The notes under the pieces were generated by a model that made no database searches, had not been told where the DNA came from, and was given only the letters and a program-made list of their open reading frames with translations. DNA of 36,630 bases, taken from NCBI GenBank assembly GCA_019931245.1, contig JAINDL010000120.1, positions 1 to 36,630 of the forward strand, given 5' to 3'. Shown piece after piece: positions 26,564 through 33,462 of the stretch. Numbering within the stretch: the first letter of the stretch is position 1; each line of letters begins with the position of its first letter. Made by a program: the position numbers and the translations under genes. The DNA comes from Bryobacteraceae bacterium CoA2 C42. GTDB taxonomy: Bacteria > Acidobacteriota > Terriglobia > Bryobacterales > Bryobacteraceae.

Positions 26564-27139
26564 GTGGCTGCACTCATCGAGGCGCTCGACGTCAAGCGCC
26601 GTACCTTTTTCGAACTCGACAACGTTCCCTATCTCTGCCTGGAGGCCGAGGTCAGCACCCCGACCGCCCGCGGCGGCCAGACCCTCGTCCGGCTGAAGAT
26701 GCGCAACCTGATCACGAGCGGCGTCTTCGACAAGACCTTCAAGGCCGGCGAAAAGTTTAAGGAACCCGACCTGCAGACCGTGCAGGCCTCCTACCTCTAC
26801 CGCGACAACGAAGGCGCCTACTTCCTCGACCAGGAGAGCTTTGAGACCATCAATCTTCCGGATGCCATCCTCGGCAACGCCCTCGATTTCCTGATCGAAG
26901 GCAGCATGATTGATCTGCTCAAGTTCAACGGCAACCCGATCGGCCTTGAACTGCCGCCGAGCGTCGAACTCGCCGTCGCCTACACGGAACCCGGCGTCCG
27001 CGGCGATACCTCGAGCGGCAGCGTCACCAAGCTCGCACGCCTTGAAACGGGCCTTGAAATCAAAGTCCCCCTGTTCATCAAGGAAGGTGAAAAGGTGAAG
27101 GTCTCGACGGAAACCCGCGAGTTCGGCGGCCGCGCCTAA
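26564..27139 (+). CDS. efp: Elongation factor P family protein with YeiP/EfpL-type loop
   Basis: A 191-residue protein with the three-domain EF-P layout: KOW-like domain I (1-65), OB domain II (about 68-130, ASYLYRDNEGAYFLDQESFETI) and OB domain III (about 133-191, ETGLEIKVPLFIKEGEKVKV). EF-P relieves ribosome stalling at polyproline. The domain I tip reads STPTARGGQTLVRLKMRNL, with Arg36 near the tip in a loop longer by about two residues than the Lys34-bearing PGKG loop of classical EF-P; SPTARG is the loop signature of YeiP/EfpL. It may thus be an EfpL-like paralogue or an acidobacterial EF-P with this loop. Start is GTG, forced by a TGA six bases upstream. Its stop overlaps the convergent methyltransferase stop. 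Confidence 0.88.
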   Translation: MAALIEALDVKRRTFFELDNVPYLCLEAEVSTPTARGGQTLVRLKMRNLITSGVFDKTFKAGEKFKEPDLQTVQASYLYRDNEGAYFLDQESFETINLPDAILGNALDFLIEGSMIDLLKFNGNPIGLELPPSVELAVAYTEPGVRGDTSSGSVTKLARLETGLEIKVPLFIKEGEKVKVSTETREFGGRA

Positions 27140-28503
27140 ACCATCTCAAGCACGCCGTGCCGCACCAGATCGCCGATGACGCCCAGGGCTTTCTCCCGGT
27201 CGTGCGCCGATAGTGCACCCAGGCTGGCGCCCAGCGTCTCGCCGCGCGTCACCCAGCGGATGAGGTCCAGAATCCCGTCGCCCACCTGCAGGTTGGGCCG
27301 CAGGCTGCCCCGGCCGCTCCGCAGCGTCCACACCCGCACCTTCTCGCCCAGCGGGCACAAGCCTTCCATGGTCGTCCCGGCGACAATGCGCGCCCGCTGT
27401 TCGAGCCCGTTGCCGGCGGCGCCCGCCGCCCACAACGCATCGATCGCGGCCCGGTCCAGGCCGGCCCACTGCTCCCCCGCCACGGTCAACTGCTCGCCGC
27501 CGCCGGCGCCCACGACCAGCAGCGTCAGCCGGACTTCCTTGACGCCGCATCGCCGCAGATGTTCCACCGTCCGGTGCGCCTCCTCCCACCATCGCCGATC
27601 GCGCTGCCGCTCGGCCTGGGCGCAGTAGATGGCCGCGTCCACTTCGAGATCGACCACGTCCCCACTCACGAGCGCCGTCACCCCGTCGGGAATCGTCACC
27701 ATATCGGCCAGCACAAATCCAATCCCGTTCGCCGTCAGATACTCCGGCATCCGGCTCACCACCAGATGCGCCATCTCATCCCCCCGGCGGCCGCCGTGCA
27801 GATAGACAACTTTTTCCTGGTCGTCGCGCAGCGGGATAAACGGCGGCTGTGACACGATCAGGTCAAAGCGCTCACCCTCGACCGGCGCATACCAGTCGCC
27901 CACCCGGAACTCGGCGTTCGTAATTCCGTTCAGATTTGCGTTGATGCGGGCAAACGCGATGGCCCGCGCATTCAAATCGGCGCCCACCACCCGGTCGGCC
28001 GCACGCGCCAGCACCAGCGCCAGCGCACCGCTGCCGCAACCGAGGTCCAGCGCGGTTTGGACGCGCTCGGCCGGATAGCTCGCCCGCACCAGGAGTGCCG
28101 TGGTGGTGCCGACGCCCATCACATTCTCGGCGGTCTGCTCCGGCCGGTCCGCCAGGATGTAGAGGCTGTCGAGCAGGAACAGCCGCACCGGGCTGCGCCA
28201 TCCCCGCGGCGTCTCTTCAATCAGTCCGCTGCCGGCGGCAAACGCAAAACACTCCTCCCCCAGAGCCGCCACGGCCTCCCCCCGGGTGACCGGCTCATCC
28301 CGCGCCAGCAGACGCAGCGCCAGCGCCGCCGGCTCCTCACTGGCGGCATACTGCACCCGCAGCCAGTCGGCGGCAAACGCCGCCGGAAAACGGCCGACGA
28401 CGCTCTCCTGCCGCTCCACCCACTCGCTCGTCAACCCGATGGCGCGGAAGCGGTCCGCCAGCGCCCCCCACTGCTCTGCTCTGCCCTGCGGAATCGCCAC
28501 CAT
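27136..28503 (-). CDS. Class I SAM-dependent methyltransferase (HemK/RlmG-like)
   Basis: A 455-residue protein. Residues about 1-145 form an N-terminal helical/winged-helix-like region; the Rossmann methyltransferase core follows with motif I ALDLGCGSGAL (153-159), VGADLNARAIAFARINANLNG, and motif IV SQPPF (218-222). N6-adenine or N5-glutamine enzymes usually have NPPY/NPPF here; the Ser-Gln-Pro-Pro form is a variation. The remainder (about 300-455) is a C-terminal domain of unknown role. The layout resembles actinobacterial methyltransferases with a DUF7059-type N-terminus. The substrate, RNA or protein, is not clear. An AAGGAG site lies upstream in the four-base gap and end of the kelch-like gene, so the two are probably co-transcribed. 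The 3' end overlaps the EF-P-like gene by four bases, tail to tail. Confidence 0.83.
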   Translation of the reverse strand: MVAIPQGRAEQWGALADRFRAIGLTSEWVERQESVVGRFPAAFAADWLRVQYAASEEPAALALRLLARDEPVTRGEAVAALGEECFAFAAGSGLIEETPRGWRSPVRLFLLDSLYILADRPEQTAENVMGVGTTTALLVRASYPAERVQTALDLGCGSGALALVLARAADRVVGADLNARAIAFARINANLNGITNAEFRVGDWYAPVEGERFDLIVSQPPFIPLRDDQEKVVYLHGGRRGDEMAHLVVSRMPEYLTANGIGFVLADMVTIPDGVTALVSGDVVDLEVDAAIYCAQAERQRDRRWWEEAHRTVEHLRRCGVKEVRLTLLVVGAGGGEQLTVAGEQWAGLDRAAIDALWAAGAAGNGLEQRARIVAGTTMEGLCPLGEKVRVWTLRSGRGSLRPNLQVGDGILDLIRWVTRGETLGASLGALSAHDREKALGVIGDLVRHGVLEMV

Positions 28504-28507
28504 GGTT

Positions 28508-29494
28508 TTACTCCTTCGGCAGCCGCAGGCTCCACACCTCGCTGCTCAGCGGCTTGGCGTGGCCTCCGGCCACCCATAACTGATCGTCGAACACGAAGAC
28601 GGAGTGCTCATGCCGCGCCTTCCAAATGCGCCCCGACTTCAGCTCCGTCCAGCTCTTTCCGTCGCGCGAGCTCCACACGTCGCCCCAGTTCTGATCCGGC
28701 ACCCTCCCATCGAGCTGCTTGGACCATCCGCCGAGTACCCACATCGCCCCGCGATAGATCGCCGCCCCAAACCACAGCCGCGGGTGCCAGGGCGCCTGGG
28801 GCGTCTCCTGCCGCCAGTTCTTCCCATCGGCGCTCGACCAGACGTCGTTATAAGCGGCATACTCGGGCACATAGTTGCCGCCGCCCAGCACATAGATCCG
28901 CCCACCCAGCACGACGGCCTGATGGTAGGCCCGCGGGGCCCACGGCGCAGCAACCGTTTCGAGACGCCAACTCTTGCCATCGGCGCTCGACCAGACGTCG
29001 TTCTTGAGGCTCCTGGCATCGCCGAAGTAGTAGTTTTCGGTGCCGCCGAGAAGCCACATCCGCCCGCGGAACGCAACGACCGCCGCCGCCAGCCGCGGCG
29101 ACCAGCCGGCCGCTCCCGTCGCCTGCTCCCACTGTTTGCCATCCCGCGACCACCAGACGGCGTTGCTCGCCGAATACCCCGGCAGCCGCCCGTTGTACCA
29201 GCCGCCCATCATCCACATGCGGCCGCCAAAGCTGAGCGACATGGGCAGATCGCTGTGCAGCCACGGGGCAGCATCCGTCACGCGCTCCCATTGCTTGCCG
29301 TCGCCCGAACGCCAGACATCGCGAGGAGGAGCCGAAAACGAGTCGAACCACCCGCCGAGAATCCACAAGTGCTTACCGTGCACGAATTCGCCCTGCGAAT
29401 CGCGCGCCTGCCACGGCGCGGCGCCGTGCAGCGTCCAATCCTGGCCCCGCAGTCCCGCCACGGCCAACAGGGCAACGCCGAACAGTTTTCGCAC
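28508..29494 (-). CDS. Secreted kelch-like beta-propeller protein
   Basis: A 328-residue protein with a signal peptide (residues 1-18, ending AGLRGQ) and five to six repeats of about 50-60 residues built on W(S)S(R/A)DGKxWxxxTxxAPWxPR followed by a V(V)FxGRMWxLGG strand, for example GGRMWMMGGWYNGR and GGRIYVLGGGNYV. This is the pattern of kelch/galactose-oxidase-type propellers. No catalytic residues can be assigned, so it is likely a binding or structural protein outside the cytoplasm. GTG at 29492-29494 was chosen because it opens the signal peptide directly. It is followed four bases later by the methyltransferase gene. Confidence 0.85.
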   Translation of the reverse strand: MRKLFGVALLAVAGLRGQDWTLHGAAPWQARDSQGEFVHGKHLWILGGWFDSFSAPPRDVWRSGDGKQWERVTDAAPWLHSDLPMSLSFGGRMWMMGGWYNGRLPGYSASNAVWWSRDGKQWEQATGAAGWSPRLAAAVVAFRGRMWLLGGTENYYFGDARSLKNDVWSSADGKSWRLETVAAPWAPRAYHQAVVLGGRIYVLGGGNYVPEYAAYNDVWSSADGKNWRQETPQAPWHPRLWFGAAIYRGAMWVLGGWSKQLDGRVPDQNWGDVWSSRDGKSWTELKSGRIWKARHEHSVFVFDDQLWVAGGHAKPLSSEVWSLRLPKE

Positions 29495-29500
29495 CCGACC

Positions 29501-29506
29501 ACAATA
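29501..29506 (-). promoter_or_regulatory. Candidate -10 element (TATTGT, minus strand) of the kelch-like gene
   Basis: Read on the minus strand, TATTGT ends six bases before the GTG start, the spacing expected for a leaderless mRNA. No ribosome binding site is visible in those six bases (GGTCGG is at most a weak one). Confidence 0.38.
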
Positions 29507-29600
29507 CACCACCGGGCTTAGCCCGCGCAGAAAATCGCGCGGCGGCCCACGGCGTTACCCCGAGCAGATGACGCCCCCGGCCAGGAAAAGCCAATGGCGC

Positions 29601-30074
29601 CTACCCCAGCAGCGTCTCGCGCACGCCCGCCCGCAGCGCCGTCACCACGTCACCGTCGGTTTCAAAAGCCAGCGCATACGGGGCCCGGCCTCCCACGACG
29701 AGTACCCGTCCGCGCGGGTCATAGCCGTGAGGCATCACCTCCACGCGGTTTCTGAAGATTGCCCGGATCTCCAACTCCAGGCTTCCCACCCGCCCACCGC
29801 CCAGCGTTTGCCACCGCCCCCCGGCCACGTCAATCCGCACAAGGCGCCCCTCGACAAGCAGAAGTCCGAGGTGCGGATCGCCCCATCCGGCATACACCGC
29901 CGAGCCCCGCGTCTCAATCCGCAGCGCTGCTCCCAACTGCCGCTGCAGCTGCGCCTCGCCCATGCCAATCCGCAGCCGCCCTATACCGTCGAAGCGAATC
30001 CGGTGGCGCGGCGATGGCGGGGCCGCAGTCAACGAACCGGCCGGCAGCGTCCACAGCAGCACGCGGCGCGTCAT
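29601..30074 (-). CDS. Small exported protein of unknown function
   Basis: A 157-residue protein beginning MTRRVLLWTLPAGSLTAAP, a twin-arginine-like but short signal peptide (RR at residues 3-4). The mature part is beta-rich: RIGMGEAQLQRQLGAALRIE recalls the 'GMSxxEVxxxLG' element of BamE/SmpA-like small outer-envelope proteins, but the similarity is only a short motif. The rest contains RGRVLVVGGRAPYALAFETDG, so a substrate or partner is not suggested. It begins eight bases after the stop of the AbrB-like gene and is probably co-transcribed with it. I do not recognise a named family. Confidence 0.6.
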   Translation of the reverse strand: MTRRVLLWTLPAGSLTAAPPSPRHRIRFDGIGRLRIGMGEAQLQRQLGAALRIETRGSAVYAGWGDPHLGLLLVEGRLVRIDVAGGRWQTLGGGRVGSLELEIRAIFRNRVEVMPHGYDPRGRVLVVGGRAPYALAFETDGDVVTALRAGVRETLLG

Positions 30075-30082
30075 GCCCCTGC

Positions 30083-30379
30083 TTAGGCCTGCACCGCCAC
30101 CCACATCCCCGGCCTTTCAGCGCGAATCGCCACGCGCTTGCCCTTCCAGGCGTTCATCTCGGCCGGCACCCGGATGGCGCCGTCTTTATCCACCGCCACC
30201 CGGCGCGAGATCACGCGAACCGGCAGCGGCAGCTCCCGCTCGCCCTCCCGGGTCACCACCCAAACCCCGCCGCCGCTGCGCGGCGCGACAATCACGCTGT
30301 AGAGGCCGCCGGCGCCCAAAGCGGCCGGCAGCGGCATCCGCCCTTGGGCGTCGATAGCGGTCTTCCACGGCTCTGACAT
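30083..30379 (-). CDS. Small protein with two AbrB/SpoVT-like half repeats
   Basis: A 98-residue cytoplasmic protein (no signal or membrane segment). Residues about 8-45 (AIDAQGRMPLPAALG) and 53-85 (VAVDKDGAIRVPAEMNAWKGKRVAI) are two copies of the swapped-hairpin pattern 'D..GRIxxPAxL....G', as in MraZ or tandem AbrB proteins, which bind DNA. The match is by pattern only. Its ATG is 12 bases from the ATG of the divergent selenoprotein candidate, so the promoters of the two genes must overlap the opposite coding sequences. It could regulate itself and that neighbour, which is inference. The ATG at 30377-30379 was chosen because the in-frame extension upstream to 30472 would read through the neighbouring gene. 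Confidence 0.62.
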   Translation of the reverse strand: MSEPWKTAIDAQGRMPLPAALGAGGLYSVIVAPRSGGGVWVVTREGERELPLPVRVISRRVAVDKDGAIRVPAEMNAWKGKRVAIRAERPGMWVAVQA

Positions 30380-30394
30380 AATCTTTAAAGTATG
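30379..30394. promoter_or_regulatory. Back-to-back start region with overlapping -10-like elements
   Basis: Two divergent ATG codons (30377-30379 minus, 30392-30394 plus) are separated by 12 A/T-rich bases, AATCTTTAAAGT. For the plus gene TAATCT (30379-30384) sits seven bases before ATG. For the minus gene CATACT (complement of 30389-30394) sits nine bases before ATG. Neither gene has room for a ribosome binding site, so both mRNAs should be leaderless or nearly so. Confidence 0.4.
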
Positions 30395-30748
30395 GCAACT
30401 TCCCGTATTGATTGGAGCTATCATCGGCCCGGCTGAAAAACCTGCGGCAAAACGCAGGAGTTTCTTGCGCACGCCGGCCTGTCCACGGCCTTACAAGTGG
30501 ACGCCAAAAAGCAGGCGATCGATCGCGCCGGAGCGATCGCGTTGGCCCGCCAGGCCGCGACCGTTTACGCCACCAAAGGCAAAAACGTCCTGCGGCTCGA
30601 CATGAAAACGAACCCGTCCGATGACGAGATCGCCGCGCTCGTCGTTGGCCCCAGCGGCAACCTCCGCGCCCCGGCGCTCCGTGTCGGCAAGACGCTGCTG
30701 GTCGGCTTCGACGAGGGGACTTACTCGACGTTTCTGAACCCTCCGTAG
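30392..30748 (+). CDS. Candidate selenoprotein: ArsC/glutaredoxin-like thioredoxin-fold protein with in-frame TGA (UxxC)
   Basis: Read through one TGA, this is a complete 118-residue protein. It begins MATSRIDWSYHRPG, then TGA (codon 15, 30434-30436), KTC (Cys18), then GKTQEFLAHAGLSTALQVDAKK. The second half has ALVVGPSGNLRAPALRVGKTLLVGF, the cis-Pro-containing end of thioredoxin-fold ArsC/glutaredoxin-like proteins, which in homologues begins with H-R-x-x-C-x-x-C. The TGA thus replaces exactly the first redox Cys, giving U-x-x-C. Both sides are in one frame with no other lesion, codon use is like the neighbours, and a SECIS-like hairpin follows. A plain nonsense mutation in a Cys codon (TGC/TGT to TGA) is the alternative. 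Start is 12 bases from the divergent gene, without a ribosome binding site. A conventional gene caller would report only an 83-residue fragment from 30497. Confidence 0.72.
30453..30469 (+). promoter_or_regulatory. Candidate bacterial SECIS element
   Basis: CGCAGG (30453-30458) pairs with CTTGCG (30464-30469), six pairs including one G-U, closing a five-base apical loop AGTTT. The loop begins 22 bases after the UGA and has G as its second base, both within the published bacterial SECIS consensus (loop 16-37 bases downstream of UGA, G among the first two loop bases). A competing perfect hairpin, CCTGCG (30441-30446) with CGCAGG (30453-30458), is closer to UGA and would be melted by a ribosome stopped there. 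Confidence 0.55.
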
Positions 30749-30758
30749 CCGGACCGTC

Positions 30759-31388
30759 CTACTTCGGCGGCGCCGTCTCTCCCTTCCGTTTCAGAGTCGG
30801 CGCCTTCCGCTTGGACTCCGCGGCGGCCTCTTTCTTCTCGGCCGCCTTCTTCTCGCCCAGCTCTTTTTCCCCCAGCAGCGCCTCGCGTTCCTTGCGCTCG
30901 TTCTGCTCCCGCGCCGCGAGTCGGCCGCCGCGCTCTTTGATGTCGGATTGCGCAATCTCGATCGAGTCATTCGTGGTCTCAAGCGCCGTATCGAGAACCA
31001 GTTCGTACCGGGCAAAGTCCTTCGGCGGCGCTTCTTTGATCCTGGTCAAGCGCTCGGCGAAAACCCGCTCGGCCTGGATCACCGCCATCAGTCCCTCATC
31101 GAGCGCCACCTTGCGCTTGATGGCATCATCGGCGACGGTGTCGGCCGCCTCGATAATCTTGGTGAACTCATCGAGCAGGTCATGCAGCAACGCGCTGCGG
31201 CCCGGCTTCTCGCGCTTGAGCAGGCTGTCCACCTGATCCATCCGCTGCTTGGCGAACAGCATGTAGAGGCGCAGCCGGGCGTTCGGCTCTTGCACCAGCC
31301 GCACCTGATCAACCTCATCAGCCGTCAGAAAATCCTTCTGCGCCGCAAGCGGCAGCAGCGCGCAAAGCAACACAACGGCCAGCCTCAT
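30759..31388 (-). CDS. Exported helical protein of unknown function (third gene of TPR operon)
   Basis: A 209-residue protein with a signal peptide (residues 1-16, ending LLPLAAQ) and an otherwise helical, charged sequence. Residues about 25-150 look like a four-helix arrangement (LRLYMLFAKQRMDQVDSLL, LHDLLDEFTKIIEAADTVAD). The last 60 residues are very rich in Lys, Glu and Ala (GEKKAAEKKEAAAESKRK), probably a disordered or coiled tail. I do not recognise a domain. Its ATG overlaps the preceding gene stop (ATGA), so the three genes 33030-30759 are translationally coupled and likely act together. Confidence 0.8.
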   Translation of the reverse strand: MRLAVVLLCALLPLAAQKDFLTADEVDQVRLVQEPNARLRLYMLFAKQRMDQVDSLLKREKPGRSALLHDLLDEFTKIIEAADTVADDAIKRKVALDEGLMAVIQAERVFAERLTRIKEAPPKDFARYELVLDTALETTNDSIEIAQSDIKERGGRLAAREQNERKEREALLGEKELGEKKAAEKKEAAAESKRKAPTLKRKGETAPPK

Positions 31389-31825
31389 CGGCGCACCCCC
31401 ATAGTCATGTCCACCAGTTCATCCTGCAGCCGCTCGACATAGGCGATCAACTCGTCCATCCGCGGCCGGTCATCAACGCCCAGCAGAGTCTGCAATCCCT
31501 TGAGCCGCCGGCTCAGCTCCCGCAGTTTCAACTCCGCCCGCTTGAAGTACTTGGGACTCCGGCGGGCGTCTTTCCCGGTGGCCTTCAGCGAGGCGACCGA
31601 CAGATCCACCGCCGCCCGAAACTCCTCCACCTCCGGCGCCACCGCCGCCCAGGTCTTGGTTTCGAGCTCCGGCCGCAGCCTCGTCAGCACCTCGCCCGCG
31701 TAGACCAGGGCCAGTTCGCTGCGGCGCTCGAGGTTGGCCTCAGCCTTGACGGCCTCAAGACCACCCGCGCCGGCGGCCGCGGCCGCCCCTACGACTAACC
31801 AAAGAGCGATCCAGCCGGGGTTCAT
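31385..31825 (-). CDS. Small exported helical protein of unknown function (second gene of TPR operon)
   Basis: A 146-residue protein with an N-terminal hydrophobic segment (about 4-22) that is either a signal peptide or a membrane anchor, followed by long amphipathic helices (LEAVKAEANLERRSELALVYAGEVL; RAELKLRELSRRLKGLQTLLG). It resembles the downstream protein in being all-helical, so the two may be distant relatives or partners. No family recognised. ATGA overlaps tie it to genes on both sides. Confidence 0.78.
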   Translation of the reverse strand: MNPGWIALWLVVGAAAAAGAGGLEAVKAEANLERRSELALVYAGEVLTRLRPELETKTWAAVAPEVEEFRAAVDLSVASLKATGKDARRSPKYFKRAELKLRELSRRLKGLQTLLGVDDRPRMDELIAYVERLQDELVDMTMGVRR

Positions 31826-33030
31826 CGCTTATTCGCCATGCGGCTAACAATCCGCAGACGCTGCCGGCCTTTGAACTCTTCTTCGGGCATCTTCCCTCCA
31901 GCCGCGGCCAGAAACTTTTCATAGGCCGGCACAGCTTCTTTATACATCTGCTGGCGGTCGTAGCAAAGGGCCTCAAGATAGAGCACCGAGGCGTTCTGCT
32001 CCTCGCCGAGCGCCTTCAGCCGGGCAAAGGCCTTCAACGTCTGCGGATAGTCGCCGAGCAGAAACAGCGTAGCGCCCAACTCGCTCCAGGCCGGCTTCAG
32101 TTTCGGGTCGAGCTGCGCGGCGGCCAGGAACTCGCGGGCGGCATCGGGCAGGCGCTTGGCTTCGCGATAGATGCGGCCGAGGGTGAGCCGCAGTTCGGCG
32201 TTGCCCGGCTCGGCGGCCGCAGCCTGGGTAAGCAGCGGGGCGGCCTTGTCGTTCTGTTTGGCCTTGAGGTAAGCGGTCGCCAGCGCGAGGCGATTGGCGG
32301 TGGTCGGCGATTCGGCGACGGCTTTTTCGAGCTGGGCGACGGCATCGGCCGCCTCACCCTGCTCAATCAGCAGCACGCCCAGGCGTTCGCGGGCCGCGCC
32401 GTTGTCGGGGAACAGACGGTAGAGCGCCGCCGCTTCGGCCTTCTGGCCCGCGGCCTCGTGGAAGCCCGCCAACTCGAGCAGGGCGTCTTTGTAGGACGGG
32501 TCGGCCTTGGCCGCGCTCTGGTACCAGATGGCCGACTCTTTGACCCGGCCCTGTTTGGCCAGCGCCTTACCGAGCAGGGCCATGGCGAGAGCACTGCTGG
32601 CATCGGCCGCGAGGGCGGCCTGCAGGGCGGTTTCGGCCGGCTCCCAGTGTTCGAGGGTGGCGTGCGCCTCGCCCAGATAATAGTTCGGACGGAACTGTTT
32701 GGGCTGCTGCGCCTGCGCCTTTTCAAGGAGCGGCAAGCCCTCGGCGGCGCGCCCCGTACGCAGCAGCACCACGCCCAGATTCAACTGCGCTTCAAACAGC
32801 TCCGGCTGCTTGGTCAGTACCTTGCGATAGAACGGAATCGACTCGGCCTGGCGATTGACCAGACTGAGCGTCAGCCCGTAGTAGAAGTTGGCCGAAACGT
32901 CTTCGGCATCGGCCTTGAGGGCGGCGCCGAAGTGAAGGAGCGCCTGTTCCAACTTGCTCTCATCGAGGGCTTTCATCCCCAGGGACGTCGGATCCGATTG
33001 CAGCAGCAGAAACAACGCAAGCAGCGTCAT
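31822..33030 (-). CDS. Exported tetratricopeptide-repeat (TPR) protein
   Basis: A 402-residue protein. The first 12 residues are hydrophobic (MTLLALFLLLQS), probably a short signal or anchor. About ten TPR units of 34 residues follow, for example ALLHFGAALKADAEDVSANFYYGL, AQLNLGVVLLRTGRAAEGLPLLEKA and AELRLTLGRIYREAKRLPDAAREFLAAA. TPR arrays are protein-protein scaffolds; no catalytic domain is seen. I chose the ATG at 33028-33030 because it opens the hydrophobic segment; the longer frame up to 33444 would run through the divergent ComEA-like gene. It is the first gene of a coupled three-gene operon, with a TACACT hexamer six bases upstream. Confidence 0.88.
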   Translation of the reverse strand: MTLLALFLLLQSDPTSLGMKALDESKLEQALLHFGAALKADAEDVSANFYYGLTLSLVNRQAESIPFYRKVLTKQPELFEAQLNLGVVLLRTGRAAEGLPLLEKAQAQQPKQFRPNYYLGEAHATLEHWEPAETALQAALAADASSALAMALLGKALAKQGRVKESAIWYQSAAKADPSYKDALLELAGFHEAAGQKAEAAALYRLFPDNGAARERLGVLLIEQGEAADAVAQLEKAVAESPTTANRLALATAYLKAKQNDKAAPLLTQAAAAEPGNAELRLTLGRIYREAKRLPDAAREFLAAAQLDPKLKPAWSELGATLFLLGDYPQTLKAFARLKALGEEQNASVLYLEALCYDRQQMYKEAVPAYEKFLAAAGGKMPEEEFKGRQRLRIVSRMANKR

Positions 33031-33036
33031 AGCTAC

Positions 33037-33042
33037 AGTGTA
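33037..33042 (-). promoter_or_regulatory. Candidate -10 element (TACACT, minus strand) of the TPR operon
   Basis: TACACT on the minus strand ends six bases before the TPR ATG, so the mRNA would begin at or within a base or two of the start codon. Confidence 0.35.
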
Positions 33043-33092
33043 GCGACTGGGCAGGTTAAGAAATCTTTCGCCAACTCCCCGGCAAGTTCCCG

Positions 33093-33098
33093 TACAAT
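33093..33098 (+). promoter_or_regulatory. Candidate -10 element (TACAAT) of the ComEA-like gene
   Basis: TACAAT ends seven bases before the ATG at 33106, again the spacing of a leaderless start. It lies about 50 bases from the divergent TPR -10. Confidence 0.4.
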
Positions 33099-33105
33099 AT
33101 GCCCT

Positions 33106-33411
33106 ATGCTTCTCAGAAAATCTCTTCTCCTGACGGCGGTAGCCCTGTGCGTTGCCATCGCTCCCAGCTTCGGCCAGGCCGCGGCGAAGAAGGCCGCCCC
33201 CGCCAAGGCCGAAGCCGCCGCCGGACTCATTGACATCAACTCGGCCGATGCCGCCACCCTCAAGTCCATCCCAGGTATCGGCGACGCCTACTCGGCGAAG
33301 ATCATCGCCAACCGTCCCTACAAGGGCAAGGACGAAATCGTGAAAAAGGCCGGGGTCCCCCAGGGCGTTTACGACAAGATCAAAGACAAGATCATCGCCA
33401 AGCAGAAGTAG
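33106..33411 (+). CDS. ComEA-like helix-hairpin-helix protein, exported
   Basis: A 101-residue protein with a signal peptide or anchor (residues about 5-24, ending SFGQ), a short Ala/Lys linker, and a C-terminal helix-hairpin-helix pair (LIDINSADAATLKSIPGIGDAYSAKII, then KGKDEIVKKAGVPQGVYDKIKDKI). The IPGIG hairpin is the ComEA/T2SK pattern that binds DNA without sequence specificity. ComEA takes part in DNA uptake; many bacteria also carry small exported HhH proteins of unknown role, so competence is not proven here. The ATG at 33106 was chosen because the signal peptide begins there. Confidence 0.85.
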   Translation: MLLRKSLLLTAVALCVAIAPSFGQAAAKKAAPAKAEAAAGLIDINSADAATLKSIPGIGDAYSAKIIANRPYKGKDEIVKKAGVPQGVYDKIKDKIIAKQK

Positions 33412-33462
33412 GCCATCGGCGCGGCTACGATCCGGATATGTCAAAATTAGAGCTAATCTTCC

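Noticed and set aside
30497-30748. 83-residue protein starting at 30497
   Set aside because: It begins in the middle of the thioredoxin-fold domain and lacks the redox motif; reading through the TGA from 30392 gives the full family length.
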